The translations under genes and the position numbers were made by a program. A DNA stretch of 64,000 nt, taken from NCBI RefSeq assembly GCF_022539315.1, contig NC_066315.1:102591990-102655989 (forward strand). The letters are read 5' to 3'. This document shows positions 39,201-50,522 of the stretch, piece after piece. This DNA is from Serinus canaria. Taxonomy: Eukaryota > Chordata > Aves > Passeriformes > Fringillidae. Within the stretch, counting starts at the first letter, position 1. Each line of letters starts with the position of its first letter. A model generated the notes under the pieces. The model was not told the origin of the DNA. It was given only the letters and a program-made list of their open reading frames with translations, and ran no database searches.

Positions 39201-40701
39201 GCCAGAAAGATTTTCATATTTCTGGTTTAACTGGGTCTGTCAAAGAGCAGTTTAAAGCCCCAAATCATAACTATCTTTTGAGTTACACAGTCCTGCTAAA
39301 CTTCCTGTGAAGCTGGAAGTTTCTAAAAAAGTTTTGTCTCAATTTAACATATTGTAAAATTTTCCCATGTAGACTATAGAGCAACTTGGAGAAATAGAAA
39401 GTCTGGAGGACCAAAACCTCCTTTTTTTCTTTCTCAGCAAATATGTATGTTTATCAAAGGTGTGCAACACTTGACTTAACATTTATGCAACACTGGATCC
39501 TTCTCTGCTATTGAAACCTTCACGTTGATGCCATGATCAACATCTTTCTGACATCTTTCTGAAGAGAATGTGAGGCTCTGTGGAGGTTAGAATCTCCCAG
39601 AGCAGCCTTTCCTTAACCATTAAAGACTTACATGGACACTACAATGACAAATATGAACCAGTTTAGTCATTCTGTGACTGATGTACCAAAAATCAGCCAA
39701 ATCCCGTGTGACACCTTAGAGGGGCATAAGGTCTGCTCTGCACTCTGCCTGTGGGTACATTATCTTTTGGCACAACATACAAGTAACCAAGAGCTGAGCT
39801 CCATCCCCAGGAGCACAATGGGGAGAACAGGGGCTGTTTCTTTGCCCCTGCTTTATACTGATTTTTCTTTTCCCTGGGCATATTTATTATCCATAATTAT
39901 TGGATAATTTCATTCAAGGCAGTTTTACTGCTAGAGCATCACAGAGTGGCCTCAGTGGTACCCAGGAGACACTGTCTGTTGTGTAAGAGAAGGAATTGAA
40001 CAATGCTTTCCCCATTAATGGACCAGAACAACCTAGGCCACTCAAACTTCCTGAGCAAACATCTCCTGAGTATTAACAGTTCCTATTTATCTGCTAATGG
40101 ATAAATTAAGTTATGCAGAAGCATGAATATCACAGAATCCCACAGCACCCTGTGGTACAGACATCTTCTCTTGCAATGTGTCATTTGCATGCTTCATCCT
40201 ATTGCTTTTAACCAGGCCTTATGGGAAGAGGAAATAAAAATACAGGATGCCTTTTTTTAGCTTAATTTATATACACACACACACAAAAAAAATTAGCAGG
40301 TGTTCACAGAAGAAAATGAAATAACTTTGACAGGTTTTCCACTTCTGAATTCTCTGATCCTAGTAAAAGTAAGCTGACTAGATGGTGGATGTTTTCTAAG
40401 TGCTGAGTGATACTAACATGAGCTTCATCAGTAGCTGATGTTCTTGTTATGGGTCATTCATACTTGGCTGTAAGTATCACAAAAATCTGATGCTTTATCA
40501 TTCTGAGTCTAATACACTGATTTTTTTTCATGGATAAACATAATTCTGAAAATTCTACTATAAAGCTATCAGCTTTCTTATGGCACAGAAGTTTTCATTT
40601 AACATGATGATAAAGCTGCACAGCAGCTTTGGAGAATGTTTGTTTACTTTTTCTACATTTAATACCTTGGTAAGTGATACCAAGCATAGCTGAGAGCTCA
40701 A
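36271..40701. other. Non-coding DNA, no feature seen
   Basis: About 4.4 kb of AT-rich sequence. It includes a T-rich tract near 37490-37517 and a short CA run near 40272. No mobile element or exon is recognised. Confidence 0.5.
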
Positions 40702-40755
40702 ACAAAATAAAAGTTATCTATATTTATTACAAAATAAAAGCTATCTATATTTATT
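40702..40755 (+). repeat. 27-bp tandem duplication, two copies
   Basis: Units 40702-40728 and 40729-40755 begin ACAAAATAAAAG and end CTATATTTATT. They differ at one base (T against C). The duplication lies 43 bp upstream of the LTR start. It is recent or well preserved. Confidence 0.9.
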
Positions 40756-40798
40756 CTTGCAGATGCCTTTTCCATTTCCTGCCAGTCTGTTACTTAGG

Positions 40799-41447
40799 TG
40801 TCCTGGTTTTGGTGTAACAGAGACCATTTTTTTTCTTTGTAGCAGGTACAGTGCTGTGGTTTTGGATTTAGTATGAGAATAATGTTAATAACACACTGTT
40901 TTTAAGTAGTGCTGACACCTAGTCAAGGGCTTTTGAGCATCTCGTGCTCTGCTAGTGAGGAGTTGCACAGTAACCTGGGAGGGAGCACAACCAGGACAGC
41001 TGACCCAGCCTGCAAAAGGGGTATTCCATGCCATAGAATGTTTTGCCCAGTATAAAAACTGGGGAGAGTTGCCCAGAAGCCACTCATTGTGGTTCAGGGA
41101 TGTGATTAGTGTTAGTCAGTGGGTGGTGAGCAATTGTATTGTGCATCACATTTCCCTTGGGTTCAGTTGCTCTCTCTCCCTCTTCTTATCTTTACAAGTC
41201 TCATTATTGCTGTTTCTGGTATTAATATAATATTATATTAGTATAATTGTATCATTATTGGTAAATTATTATTGCTGTTATTATTGTTGTTAATAATATT
41301 ATACTTTGTTTATTAATTTTTTTTCTATCTAACCTCTAAGGTTTAGATTTTTTTTTCCATCTCTCCTCCCCACCTGGGGGTGTGATAGAGGGGAGTGAGC
41401 AAGTGGCTGTATGGTACTTAGTGGCCAGCCAGGGTGAAACCACAACA
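40799..41447 (+). mobile_element. Solo LTR of an endogenous retrovirus, ERVL-type passerine family, 649 bp
   Basis: The element starts TGTCCTGGTTTTGG and ends GAAACCACAACA, the TG...CA termini of a retroviral LTR. Internal blocks that I know from songbird LTRs are GTACAGTGCTGTGG, TTGGATTTAGTATGAGAATA, GTTAATAACACACTG, AGGACAGCTGACCCA, GTATAAAAACTGGGGAGAGTT and GGTGGTGAGCAATTGTATTG. Near the end comes a TTATTATTG-rich part and then GGGGAGTGAGC. No internal retroviral genes flank it, so it is a solo LTR formed by LTR-LTR recombination. Direct repeats of 4, 5 or 6 bases do not match across the borders (TTAGG before, CTCAT after). The family name is from memory, and ERVL against ERVK is not proven for this copy. 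Confidence 0.85.
41051..41057 (+). promoter_or_regulatory. TATA box of the LTR promoter
   Basis: TATAAAA within the LTR, about 250 bp from its 5' end, is followed by AGTTGCC and the R-region-like part. It marks the U3 promoter of the retroviral LTR. Whether it is still active is unknown. Confidence 0.65.
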
Positions 41448-43782
41448 CTCATCTTTCTTTCTTTTCTTCATCCCTTCCTTTTTCCATCCCACCAGAAGCA
41501 GGTAACCCTGAAGGTTTCACAGAGCAACTCCTGTGAGTTGGAAGGGCTCCCTCTTCTGCTTCAGCTGAGTGTGCCCCTGAACACGAGTGCTTCCAACTTT
41601 AAGAAAGCTTTCTTTTGTGATTGACTCTACAGCATTATATAATCTGCATTAGATAGGTTTTAGTCTTCTCACTGCTGTATTCAGTGCGTATTCTTGTCAC
41701 CCCAGAAGAGCACTCCTGTCTTCGTTTTCTTTGCCAGTCTTTCCAGCTTGGTTGTTGCAATTTTGATTACTGTTTATGCCTCATTTAACCTGCCTGTCCT
41801 GAATATCATCCAGTAAGCAATAGCTTATTTTTTAGGATATTTTAGGATATCTTCTTCCTTGATAACTGTGTCACTCTTTGCTAGATAAGATTGTCTCTTA
41901 GTTTTAGATTCAGTCATTGACTTACATCTCTGTAAGATCTGGAAACCTGTGAGGAGGAAATGTAGCTCCTTTCCTTCCTGTCATAAGTCTGTGGTACTCT
42001 ATGCCACTACGGTAGGGGATCTTTCATTTTAAGTATAAAACTTTGCCTTTTTTTTTTTTGTCTACAAACTTTTAACTCAAGGAGTTAGGAGAGGAGGCAT
42101 AGGGAGGAGGTGTCACTGTGGGTGTTGGGGGAAGGAAGGAAAAGGATTTGAAGGAAGTCATGGATAGTATATGCTGAGGGTGTTTTAGCAGCAAGCAGGT
42201 TTTTCTAGAAAGACATTATCCCTGCCAGCATTTGTTGGTCATCTGAAGGTAAGAATAGCTACATGGTGGCCTCAGCTGGGAAGGATCAGTGCATGAACTT
42301 TATCTTCAGAGCTAGGTGATGTTCTTCAAGCAGTGTCAGCATCTGAGCCAAGGAGGGATTTTTGCAGGTCATGTCAAAGGAAATCTGTTTTATGCCTCTG
42401 TTTTATGAGAAGCATTAGTTTGTAATAATATTAATCATCATTTTGGCAACTGCTTGGGGGTAATTCTATCAGCTTGCTTGTTTCGGAAAGACCAGCTCAG
42501 CAAAGTAATAAATAAAATGGACAGTGTTGTGGTATAGGCTAGCAGAATAATAGGAATGTGTCTCTGTGAATTCCTTTCATATTGACAGTGCCTCATTTCC
42601 AATCCTGTGCAAATAATGAGAAAAAATTAGTAATGGCAGACATTTTTCATAATGGAAAGGAGGTTGTAAATGTATTAGAGAACCACAGGCACTTTTATTC
42701 CTGCCATGACAAGGCCCTTACTTTGTTACCCAGTCACACCGTGCTGTTAATTTTCTTTTTCAAAGAAAAATTTACTTTTATGTGGTTTTGAAAACACAGG
42801 GTAATTTCTTAGCAATGCCAAGGCTGTTACAGTGAAGACAGCATAGTGGCTCTTAAGTGCTAGTCAAAAAAATTCAGTTTGGATTAAGAACATCAACTTA
42901 GAGTAATCTCCTTGAATATTCTTTCATTCTCTAAGATATCAAAATAAGTAATTTTTAACATTTTCTTTAGGGAAATAATTTACTGTTTTAAAGATGTCAC
43001 AAACTGTCTTCTTATTTACAGTAGGTTCTAAACTGTTCTGATGTAAAAGTAGTGCCACTGCTGTAGGTTAATGATGTTCTACATCCCTTTAAACTGCACA
43101 AGTTTCCTGAACACTGTCAGAGACTGTATTTGTGTTGTACATGCATGCAGGTATTGTTCTGCCTGATGGGGAGTGCAAGGGAGGTAATTTATCTTCAGTG
43201 TTTTTTCTTTGAAGAATTCCATAAACAACACCAAACCAAAGAAACTCTGTATGGACTGATGCACAGGTTGGTAGCTGGACTGCCCATCAGTAGAGCTTAA
43301 CACCATGTCCTAAACAGAGACTAGTGTGAACAAATAAATTAAGCAATAAATAGGCCATCTTATAATTTGTAGCTAGAATTTGCTCCTTACGGACATATCC
43401 CAGCAGGAACTTATGTTTCCAAGTTTTCACAGATAAAAAGGAAGCTACATAAAATGAAAAGAATACCAGCAAACCCAAATACACTACTTGATATATGTTT
43501 GTGTTCCATATGTGAATAAAATAGGTGAACAGTACTGGGATAAAATTTACCCTGTCTCCTAGTACAATGATGTTAACCATATGTAATATTCCCTCTAAAA
43601 TGAAATACACCACATAGCGTGTTTCACTGGAATAAAATTTACTATCCTTATTTTGGTTTTATAATCCACATTTCTTAAATGTCTTTGTAATTTGATGGAT
43701 GTTGTCTTTTAAGAAGAGAGAAGCCTGTGCAATTAATTGAAGCAACATATACAGCAAAGCTAGTGAAAGCAAAGCCCAAATA
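41448..43782. other. Non-coding DNA, no gene
   Basis: A pyrimidine-rich tract lies just after the LTR. The rest is AT-rich with a purine-rich segment at about 42085-42155 (GGAGG and GGAAGG units). No retroviral primer-binding site or gag-like frame follows the LTR, which supports the solo status. Confidence 0.55.
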
Positions 43783-44217
43783 ATGTGGATATCAAAACTC
43801 AAATATCCAGCTGTACACCTCTCTCCTCACTATCCAGACATTAAGTCCTTGTATGCAAGCATTCATCCACAGAGAGGTGATCTGGAAGGGATGTGCATGG
43901 CTTCACGCTTGCCCTGCACTCATCAGTGCAGCAGAGCTATTGAGGCTGGAGACTGTTCTGCTGCAGCTGTCAGCAGCAAATTTCTGGTGCACAAAGGAAT
44001 TGTGGCTTCTTTTCTGAGAGGTGAAGCAATGCTGTTGTCCCTTGGTAAAACAGAGTGTGTCCCTGGAATACTGCCTGATGTCATCAGGGAAATACAAGGA
44101 ATAAGAGTTGGCCCTATGTACATCAGAACTGACAAGAACAGTTCTAGTGGGACCAGGATGGTGGACTCTTGAGAAATGTGTGAGTTGAATTGACAACATG
44201 ACTGATCCATGTTTCAT
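43783..44217. other. Segment with three overlapping long open frames, coding status unknown
   Basis: One plus-strand frame of 129 codons (43783-44172) overlaps two minus-strand frames of 104 and 95 codons (43903-44217 and 43923-44210). None of the translated products has a domain, signal peptide or motif I recognise. Stop codons are locally sparse, and the region is somewhat more GC-rich than its surroundings. It may be a degenerate repeat of unknown family or a chance low-stop stretch. No splice sites of good quality bound it. Confidence 0.3.
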
Positions 44218-47200
44218 CCATTAACACAGGCTTATTTAGATGACCCATTTTTAAATCAAGAGTCTCACACGTTATGTAAACATGCTATTAGATTTTAAGA
44301 ACCTGTTGGAAACGTTCCCAATTCTGCCTTTCTCTGTCTGGATTGCCAATGCCTTGACAAATCCAAACAATCTTGTATGTTTTTAGCATGGCCTGCCTGA
44401 AAAGCAAACAAACCCAGGACAGAAGAAAGTAAGTTGATTTCATCCTGCTTATAGGATATGACAGCACACTGAGGCATGGACTTAACATTCACTGAGCTTG
44501 AGAAAGAGGATAGGCTTGGTCATAGTTCCCCTTTTGTTAGCAGGCTCTCATAGTGGGAGAGAATGGACTGGTAATTAGTATGATCACCTGTCTCTGTTGT
44601 TAAATTCCATGTAGATACCCTTCTCTTCAGCTAAACAACTTTATTCAATAATTTCTTTCCCTTGGAGACTATACTTGTAGATCAGAGAAGAGGAAAGATC
44701 AAAGGATCTTCAGTGTACAAAGCCACTGTGAGGGAAGGGAGCAATCTAGATAAGACAATTCTAGATGATCTTAGCAGGCGGTTGAGGTCCTCTGCTGCTG
44801 AAGATGACTGAGAAAGTACTTAGAAGAACAGAAAAATAGGACTGAATCTTGGCTGGTTTATACATACTGGGACACTAACTAGAGATTAAAAGGTGAGATA
44901 AAAACTTAAAAGGTTTGCATGACACAGTTGCACAAATGTCAGCTGAGGCTGGGCTGTCAGATTGGCTGGTTCCTGGAGAGAATGGTCTTCTCCTTTAGTA
45001 ATTGCATTTTCATTTCATGATAGCTTGAAGGGAGGGCCTGGATGACTACACCTGTATGTTTTATATGCTGAGACATTTTATAAGATTCTGAAAGGAATTC
45101 AGAAGTGGTTTGAAGTGGTTTGGATCTGGTTGATTTTAGAGATTTTTTAAGTCTTACAAATCAAAAGATATATGTAGGTATAAGAAACAAGTGAATGAAG
45201 ATAAGATAGAGAATAAAAGAGTTCTTATTTTAACCAAAGATGATGTTTAAACAATTTTTTTTTTGTTACAGTCCTTGAATGTAAAGTGAGCATAGACAAA
45301 TACAAATGACTGTACAATGACAAAGATGATATGTTGTGACTTAGAGGAGAGAAAAAGCTTTTGGTTGTACATATTTTTATTATGTTTATAATTACGTATG
45401 CATAGAATTAGAGCCTCAGAAGTTTTAAATTAGGTGTTCTTAAGGTCTCCTGTTTAGCAGGCTGGTTAAGAAGTACAAAGTTTGAGAACAATGGGAAATT
45501 GTGAGGAGTTTCATAAGAATATGGTTCTATAAAACAATATATAGGCCAAAATTTAAATCTAAACAGCATGAAATATGTACAATTTAGCTGAATATTAATG
45601 CTCAAATAGTCACTTAATTGTTTTGTACAGTGACACCCTGGCTCTAAATATCCTGTCTAGAAACACGATGCATATTTAAAAGGGATCATTAAAAGATACT
45701 TGTAATTATTAAAAAATGAGGTGTACAAGGGTTATATTTATCTTATTGATGTTTCTCATTCTTAAATTTCCCCCTGTACAGATTCAGATTTGTAAGTTAG
45801 TGGAAAGTAAATGTTATAGGGTCCCTTTCTTTCTTCCTTCATCAGGAAACTAAAACAAGTAGCATACCTATTTCCCATCACACTCTTCAATTAGTTTCAC
45901 CCCAAAAAGAAACTTGTGCTCTACAGCATAAGGACTTTCTGTAGAAGCATTGAGAAAGCCCCTAAGTTTCAGATAGTAGGTGAGTCAGTAACATTCCTGG
46001 TGACCATAAAGATGAAGTCTTTTGAAATGGGTTACATAACTTGCTGCAAGTGCAGAGATGGCTTGGCATACATGTTTAATGGTTTCACCTGTGGGGATGC
46101 TTGAGGGCAACCTCCAAGCATTAATGCTGAACTCTAATTAGTGTAGACAAGATCACAGCACTGGATTTCAAGGGAATGCAAGATAACCTGCAGACAAATT
46201 ACCAGCGAAGTAACATGACAGGTTCTGACAGTATGTTCAAATCATGTACAAAAAAAAAAAATAATCCATCAACTCCAACACTTTCTAATATATTGACTAT
46301 CAAAACATTTTGTGCCCAGTAGGTATCTAGACTTCTGGATAAGTATAGAAGTGGCACTGTAGCTGGAGGGTTTATGGTAATTCTATAAGCAGCAAAGTGT
46401 CTCTGCAAAGGAGAGATAAACAGCTAGTAATCCTCATAATTCCCCACTGATAGCCTATCCATCTCTGCTATAAATTAGAAAGCCCAGAGATTAGGAAGGC
46501 TAGGCAGGGTGTAGCTCACAGCATTAATCACAGTATTAGGACAGCAGTGTGCTTGATTTCTGTGTCCAAAGCACTGGTATTTCTCTCTGGTTTAAAATGA
46601 CATAACGTTGTTTGGAACACATACAGTTCAAGCTGTCTGCTCAATGCAGAAATGGTTTTCCAGAAGACATTGTTATATACTACTTAAAACTAAGGTATTG
46701 ACTGCAGACTGGGGAGCAGTGCAGTACTTTTCGCCATGAGGGCTGTAGCCAAGATTTTGTAATTTCTTCAACTTTCCAAATTCAGGTTTATTTTCTTATT
46801 ATGTGTTCAGCATTATTCAGATGGATCAGGGTCAGTTTGTCCTTATACCTCTTGGTTCTAGGAGGATACTGTGCAAATGCTTCTGGTCTTTTGGAATCTG
46901 CGTGTGGCCAGACAGGCAGAACAGGTGATGTCATTGTGTGTGTACTAATGCCTATTTAAACATAAAACATGAATGGGCACCTCTAAAAATTAAAAATTAG
47001 TCCTCACAAGCACATGGCTGAAATAAATGTAATTAATATGTAATTTCCTTGATAAAATTTATTGATCTGGTAGTCAGATGGAGAAGGAAGAACTGTGGCT
47101 TGGCTTCCATAATAGTACAGCATTTATTCCAAATCCTCTACAGCTTTTGGTTTAAAGTACCAAAAATGGATATTTTGGTTGTCTGCTTTTTATTAGATGA

Positions 47201-49621
47201 TACATCAGGTGGTATATTTTATGTGATCAGATCTCCACTCCCTCATTTCAAAGTCCTTTTGAATACATTGACAACAATTGTACTCTCAAACTCTAATCAA
47301 TGCTTTTATTATTGTCCCTTCAGTTTTTTGGAATGCCTAGTTCAATAAACTAGGGGACCATTTTGAGAAACAGTAAGTATTTTCCAAAATTGAAAATGCA
47401 TAAACAAACGTTTTATCCTTACATGCACAGTAGCAGTGTACAGGACTTTTGGGACAGTGAAAGTATTTCCATCATGCTAGATCTTCTTGCTTTGGCGTGG
47501 TGATAGGATTTCTGGTTTTGTAGTCATGAGAAAGCCTAAATGGAAATCTCTAGATAAAGGAATTCTGTAACAACAATATGAAAAATTTCTGGTCAGCAAA
47601 GGGAGAAAAAAACACTAATAAAATGTTCATGGGGAAAAAAATCCCAATCTCTCTGAAAGGGATAGAATTTTGTGGAAAAAGGAAGATTTTGCTTCCAGCG
47701 TTAGAGATACTGTGAAAGGATATGAATTGACATAAGACTGATAAAATCTAATAGGCTACAGGAACAGATGTTGGCAAAAGAAGTATTATTTTATCATCAG
47801 CACACAGTAATTTAGACTCAGCAGATTCCATACCAAAATTGAAGATTCATGTAATTGTAAATAAATATCTGCAAGATGACAGCATAGCAGAAGACAGTCT
47901 CAGAGACATGTACCTTAAAAAAACCTCAAACCAAACAGTTAGAGGAAATATACCCTATAGGGTAAATATAAAGTTCATAACAGAGTACTGCAGAAGATAA
48001 AGCAAAACATCGACCCACAAAAAGCAAAATCTTCCAGCAAAAGGTAAGACATGTATGTAAGACATCAGTGGAAAGAAGTTTTGTAAGACAGATCAAAAAG
48101 GAAATGTTATCACTGGATGACAACAAAGGAATGCATCTTCAACCGCATACAGAATGTCTTTATTCCTTTATGAAGCTAATTTCTGAAATATATTCACAGA
48201 ACTTTGAATGTCAGCATTCTAATGATAGCGGTCTCATCTACCCTTCTCCCCACAGAGATGGTTCAGAAGAGGAATGGAGATTTTCAGACAGCTTTTTTAA
48301 TAATGTTAATGGAGTCTTCTACAGCACATCAGCCACCACGGTTTGTGTGTGTGGACCACAACCTGCAGAGTTTCTGCTGGGGAGGTGAATAGGGGCTCTT
48401 GCATTTGTAGCCATTGTTCAGCCCGAGCAAAGAGGGCCACTCTAATTGAACATCAAAGAAACTCAACCAAAGGTTGGTGTTGAGACCTTGAGCTGTTTGA
48501 AAAACTGGCAAAGCTGTTACGTAAAAATCAAAATTCTGTAAATACTTTTAGAAAGGGATGTGCTTCAATTTTAATTATCTTCTAGCTTGTCTAGGAGAAA
48601 ATTGTGTTCCTGATGGTAGAGTAAGTGGAAGAGAAATCAACATCCTCTTTACTTCTTCAGAGAAGCTTAGCAGGTGTGGAAATATACTGGAGAGCTGTTA
48701 AGATCCCTTTTCCTCTTCCAATGTGTTTTTAGAAAAAACAATAAACCCAAGCATGTACCATCACTAGTGGCCATTTCAATGTGGATAAGTGAACATGATA
48801 TTTAGACCATGGATCTGAGGCATAGGAATTATATTCCAGTTGTATTTTTATGTCTGTGATACTGGAGAGTGTGTGTAAATCATTTTCAGTTCCATTACAT
48901 TCCAAGTTGTTCAGCATTGTGCAGTCAAAGCAATGATGCCACTGGTTCCCTGGTGTCCTCAGTTCTGAGAATTTTGTCAAATCGAATCAAAAGTCTTGCT
49001 CAGGCTACTGATGACCTATGAAAGGTTTGAATGATTCTATTTGCTCTAATTTGTTATCACACAGGAATTATTAAATTACAAGGAAGGTAGGAATTTTGGG
49101 GGGACTATTTGGTGGTTTTAACTATTTAACAGTTCTTTAGTTTTCTCTGTTAATTCTGCATTTTCCCAAGCTCATCATAAAATAAAGAAATGGTACTATT
49201 TCCTGCTCTTTAACTGTGCAGTTACATTTTATTGACTAGACAGAACAGAGTGTCCTGAACAAGACAAGATCATTGGGAAAATATGTTTTTACATAGCTGA
49301 ATGGAGTATTATAATGATCAACAGAGGGCACAGTAAGCTTACAGAAGCAAGAGTATGTGTCTCATACCTTTTCAGACCTGGTTTTACTAACCTCTCTGAA
49401 GTTATTTTGGGAAGTTCAAGTCATTTATTAATCTTGGTAACCTCCATGCTTGCTTTTGATTTATTTCTGATCCCTAAATTTGGGGCACCTTATAGCAGCC
49501 TGGCAGTGATGGATGTTTGCATTACTTTTTTGTTCATGACAGCTCACTTTAAAGTCATAGGTGCCTGCTTGAGGCACTAGCTGGCAAACATTCAGGAATC
49601 TTTGTCTTGCTATTCTCTATT
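44218..49621. other. Non-coding DNA, no feature seen
   Basis: About 5.4 kb of AT-rich sequence. A 12-base A run lies near 46249. Short open frames exist on both strands without domain content. No mobile element is recognised. Confidence 0.5.
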
Positions 49622-49662
49622 AAAAAAAAAAAAAAAAAAAAAACAAACAAACAAAAAAAAAC
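49622..49662 (+). repeat. Poly-A with AAAC units
   Basis: Twenty-two A followed by CAAACAAACAAAAAAAAACC. It resembles the other A/C tracts at 29.4 and 31.4 kb. No retrocopied gene body is recognisable upstream. Confidence 0.88.
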
Positions 49663-50089
49663 CAACCCTGAGTATGTGAAGCTAAATCTATTGTCTCTTT
49701 TGATTAAGAAAGAAAGAGGAAAAGGAGAGATTTACTGATGAAATTTTCTAGAATAGAGTTACAAACTCTAGCTCAGCACATGCTTGCACTGTCATGGCTG
49801 GAAACAGAACTGAAATATGACTTCTCTGTGCAATTTGGGGCCTGAGCTAACAAGCCCTATGAAGATAGCCATGCTGCTTCCAGAGACTGCAACCACTCCA
49901 CATATCTTGCTGGGATATGTGGATTTGCAGCTGAGTTCACTTCTAGTCATAAATATCAGGTTCATTTTCTGATAACAGTAGTTAAGTTCAAAGGGATCAG
50001 GTGTTTTGGTGAGCTTTGAATATGGTGAGGATATCCAAATGTGGGTACCTTCTCGTCTTGTAAACCTAGGAATGGAAATTCTGTTAGTA
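49663..50089. other. Non-coding DNA upstream of the second LTR
   Basis: Unremarkable sequence that ends in TTAGTA, the left flank of the LTR. Confidence 0.5.
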
Positions 50090-50522
50090 TGTTGTGGTTT
50101 AGGAATGGTATTCCTCAATTTAGTATTCCCACTGAAACTCTCCAAACCATATGCTTATTAATAACTCCCTCTTTTCCACCACATCTCCTACCATGCCAGG
50201 CTGGAGAGTAGGACTGAAGGCACAAAAGATGAAGACCATGAGTGATAAGAACAATTTACTGGAAACAGCGATGAGATAAATAACAGTAACAGCAACAATA
50301 CTAATACCAGTATTAATATAAGAAAAAAAACCAAACAATTCACATGTGATTGATCACAACACTCCACAGAAACCTCCCCAACTACCTGACTACTCCTCAA
50401 TGCCATCCATCCCTTCCTCTATCCCTGGAAAATGAGGTGAGGTGTTGTAGAATAACCTCTAAATCCTAACCATGCTCCCTCCTACTGCAGAAATTAACCC
50501 TGTCCAGGTCAGACCCAGGACA
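50090..50522 (-). mobile_element. Solo LTR of an endogenous retrovirus, minus strand, 433 bp
   Basis: On the minus strand the element starts TGTCCTGGGTCTGACC and ends CCATTCCTAAACCACAACA, so the termini are TG...CA and closely resemble those of the LTR at 40799-41447. The remaining sequence includes plus-strand GGCTGGAGAGTAGGACTGA and GTGATAAGAACAATTTACTG, which I know from songbird LTRs, and an AT-rich part with ACAGTAACAGCAACA units. The flanks are TAGTA on the left and GAGTA on the right. That fits a 5-bp target-site duplication with one later change, the length used by ERVL elements. There are no internal genes. Confidence 0.82.

Noticed and set aside
41448..43782. Internal retroviral region following the LTR
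   Set aside because: No primer-binding site, gag- or pol-like frame, or second LTR of the same orientation was found, so the element is a solo LTR.
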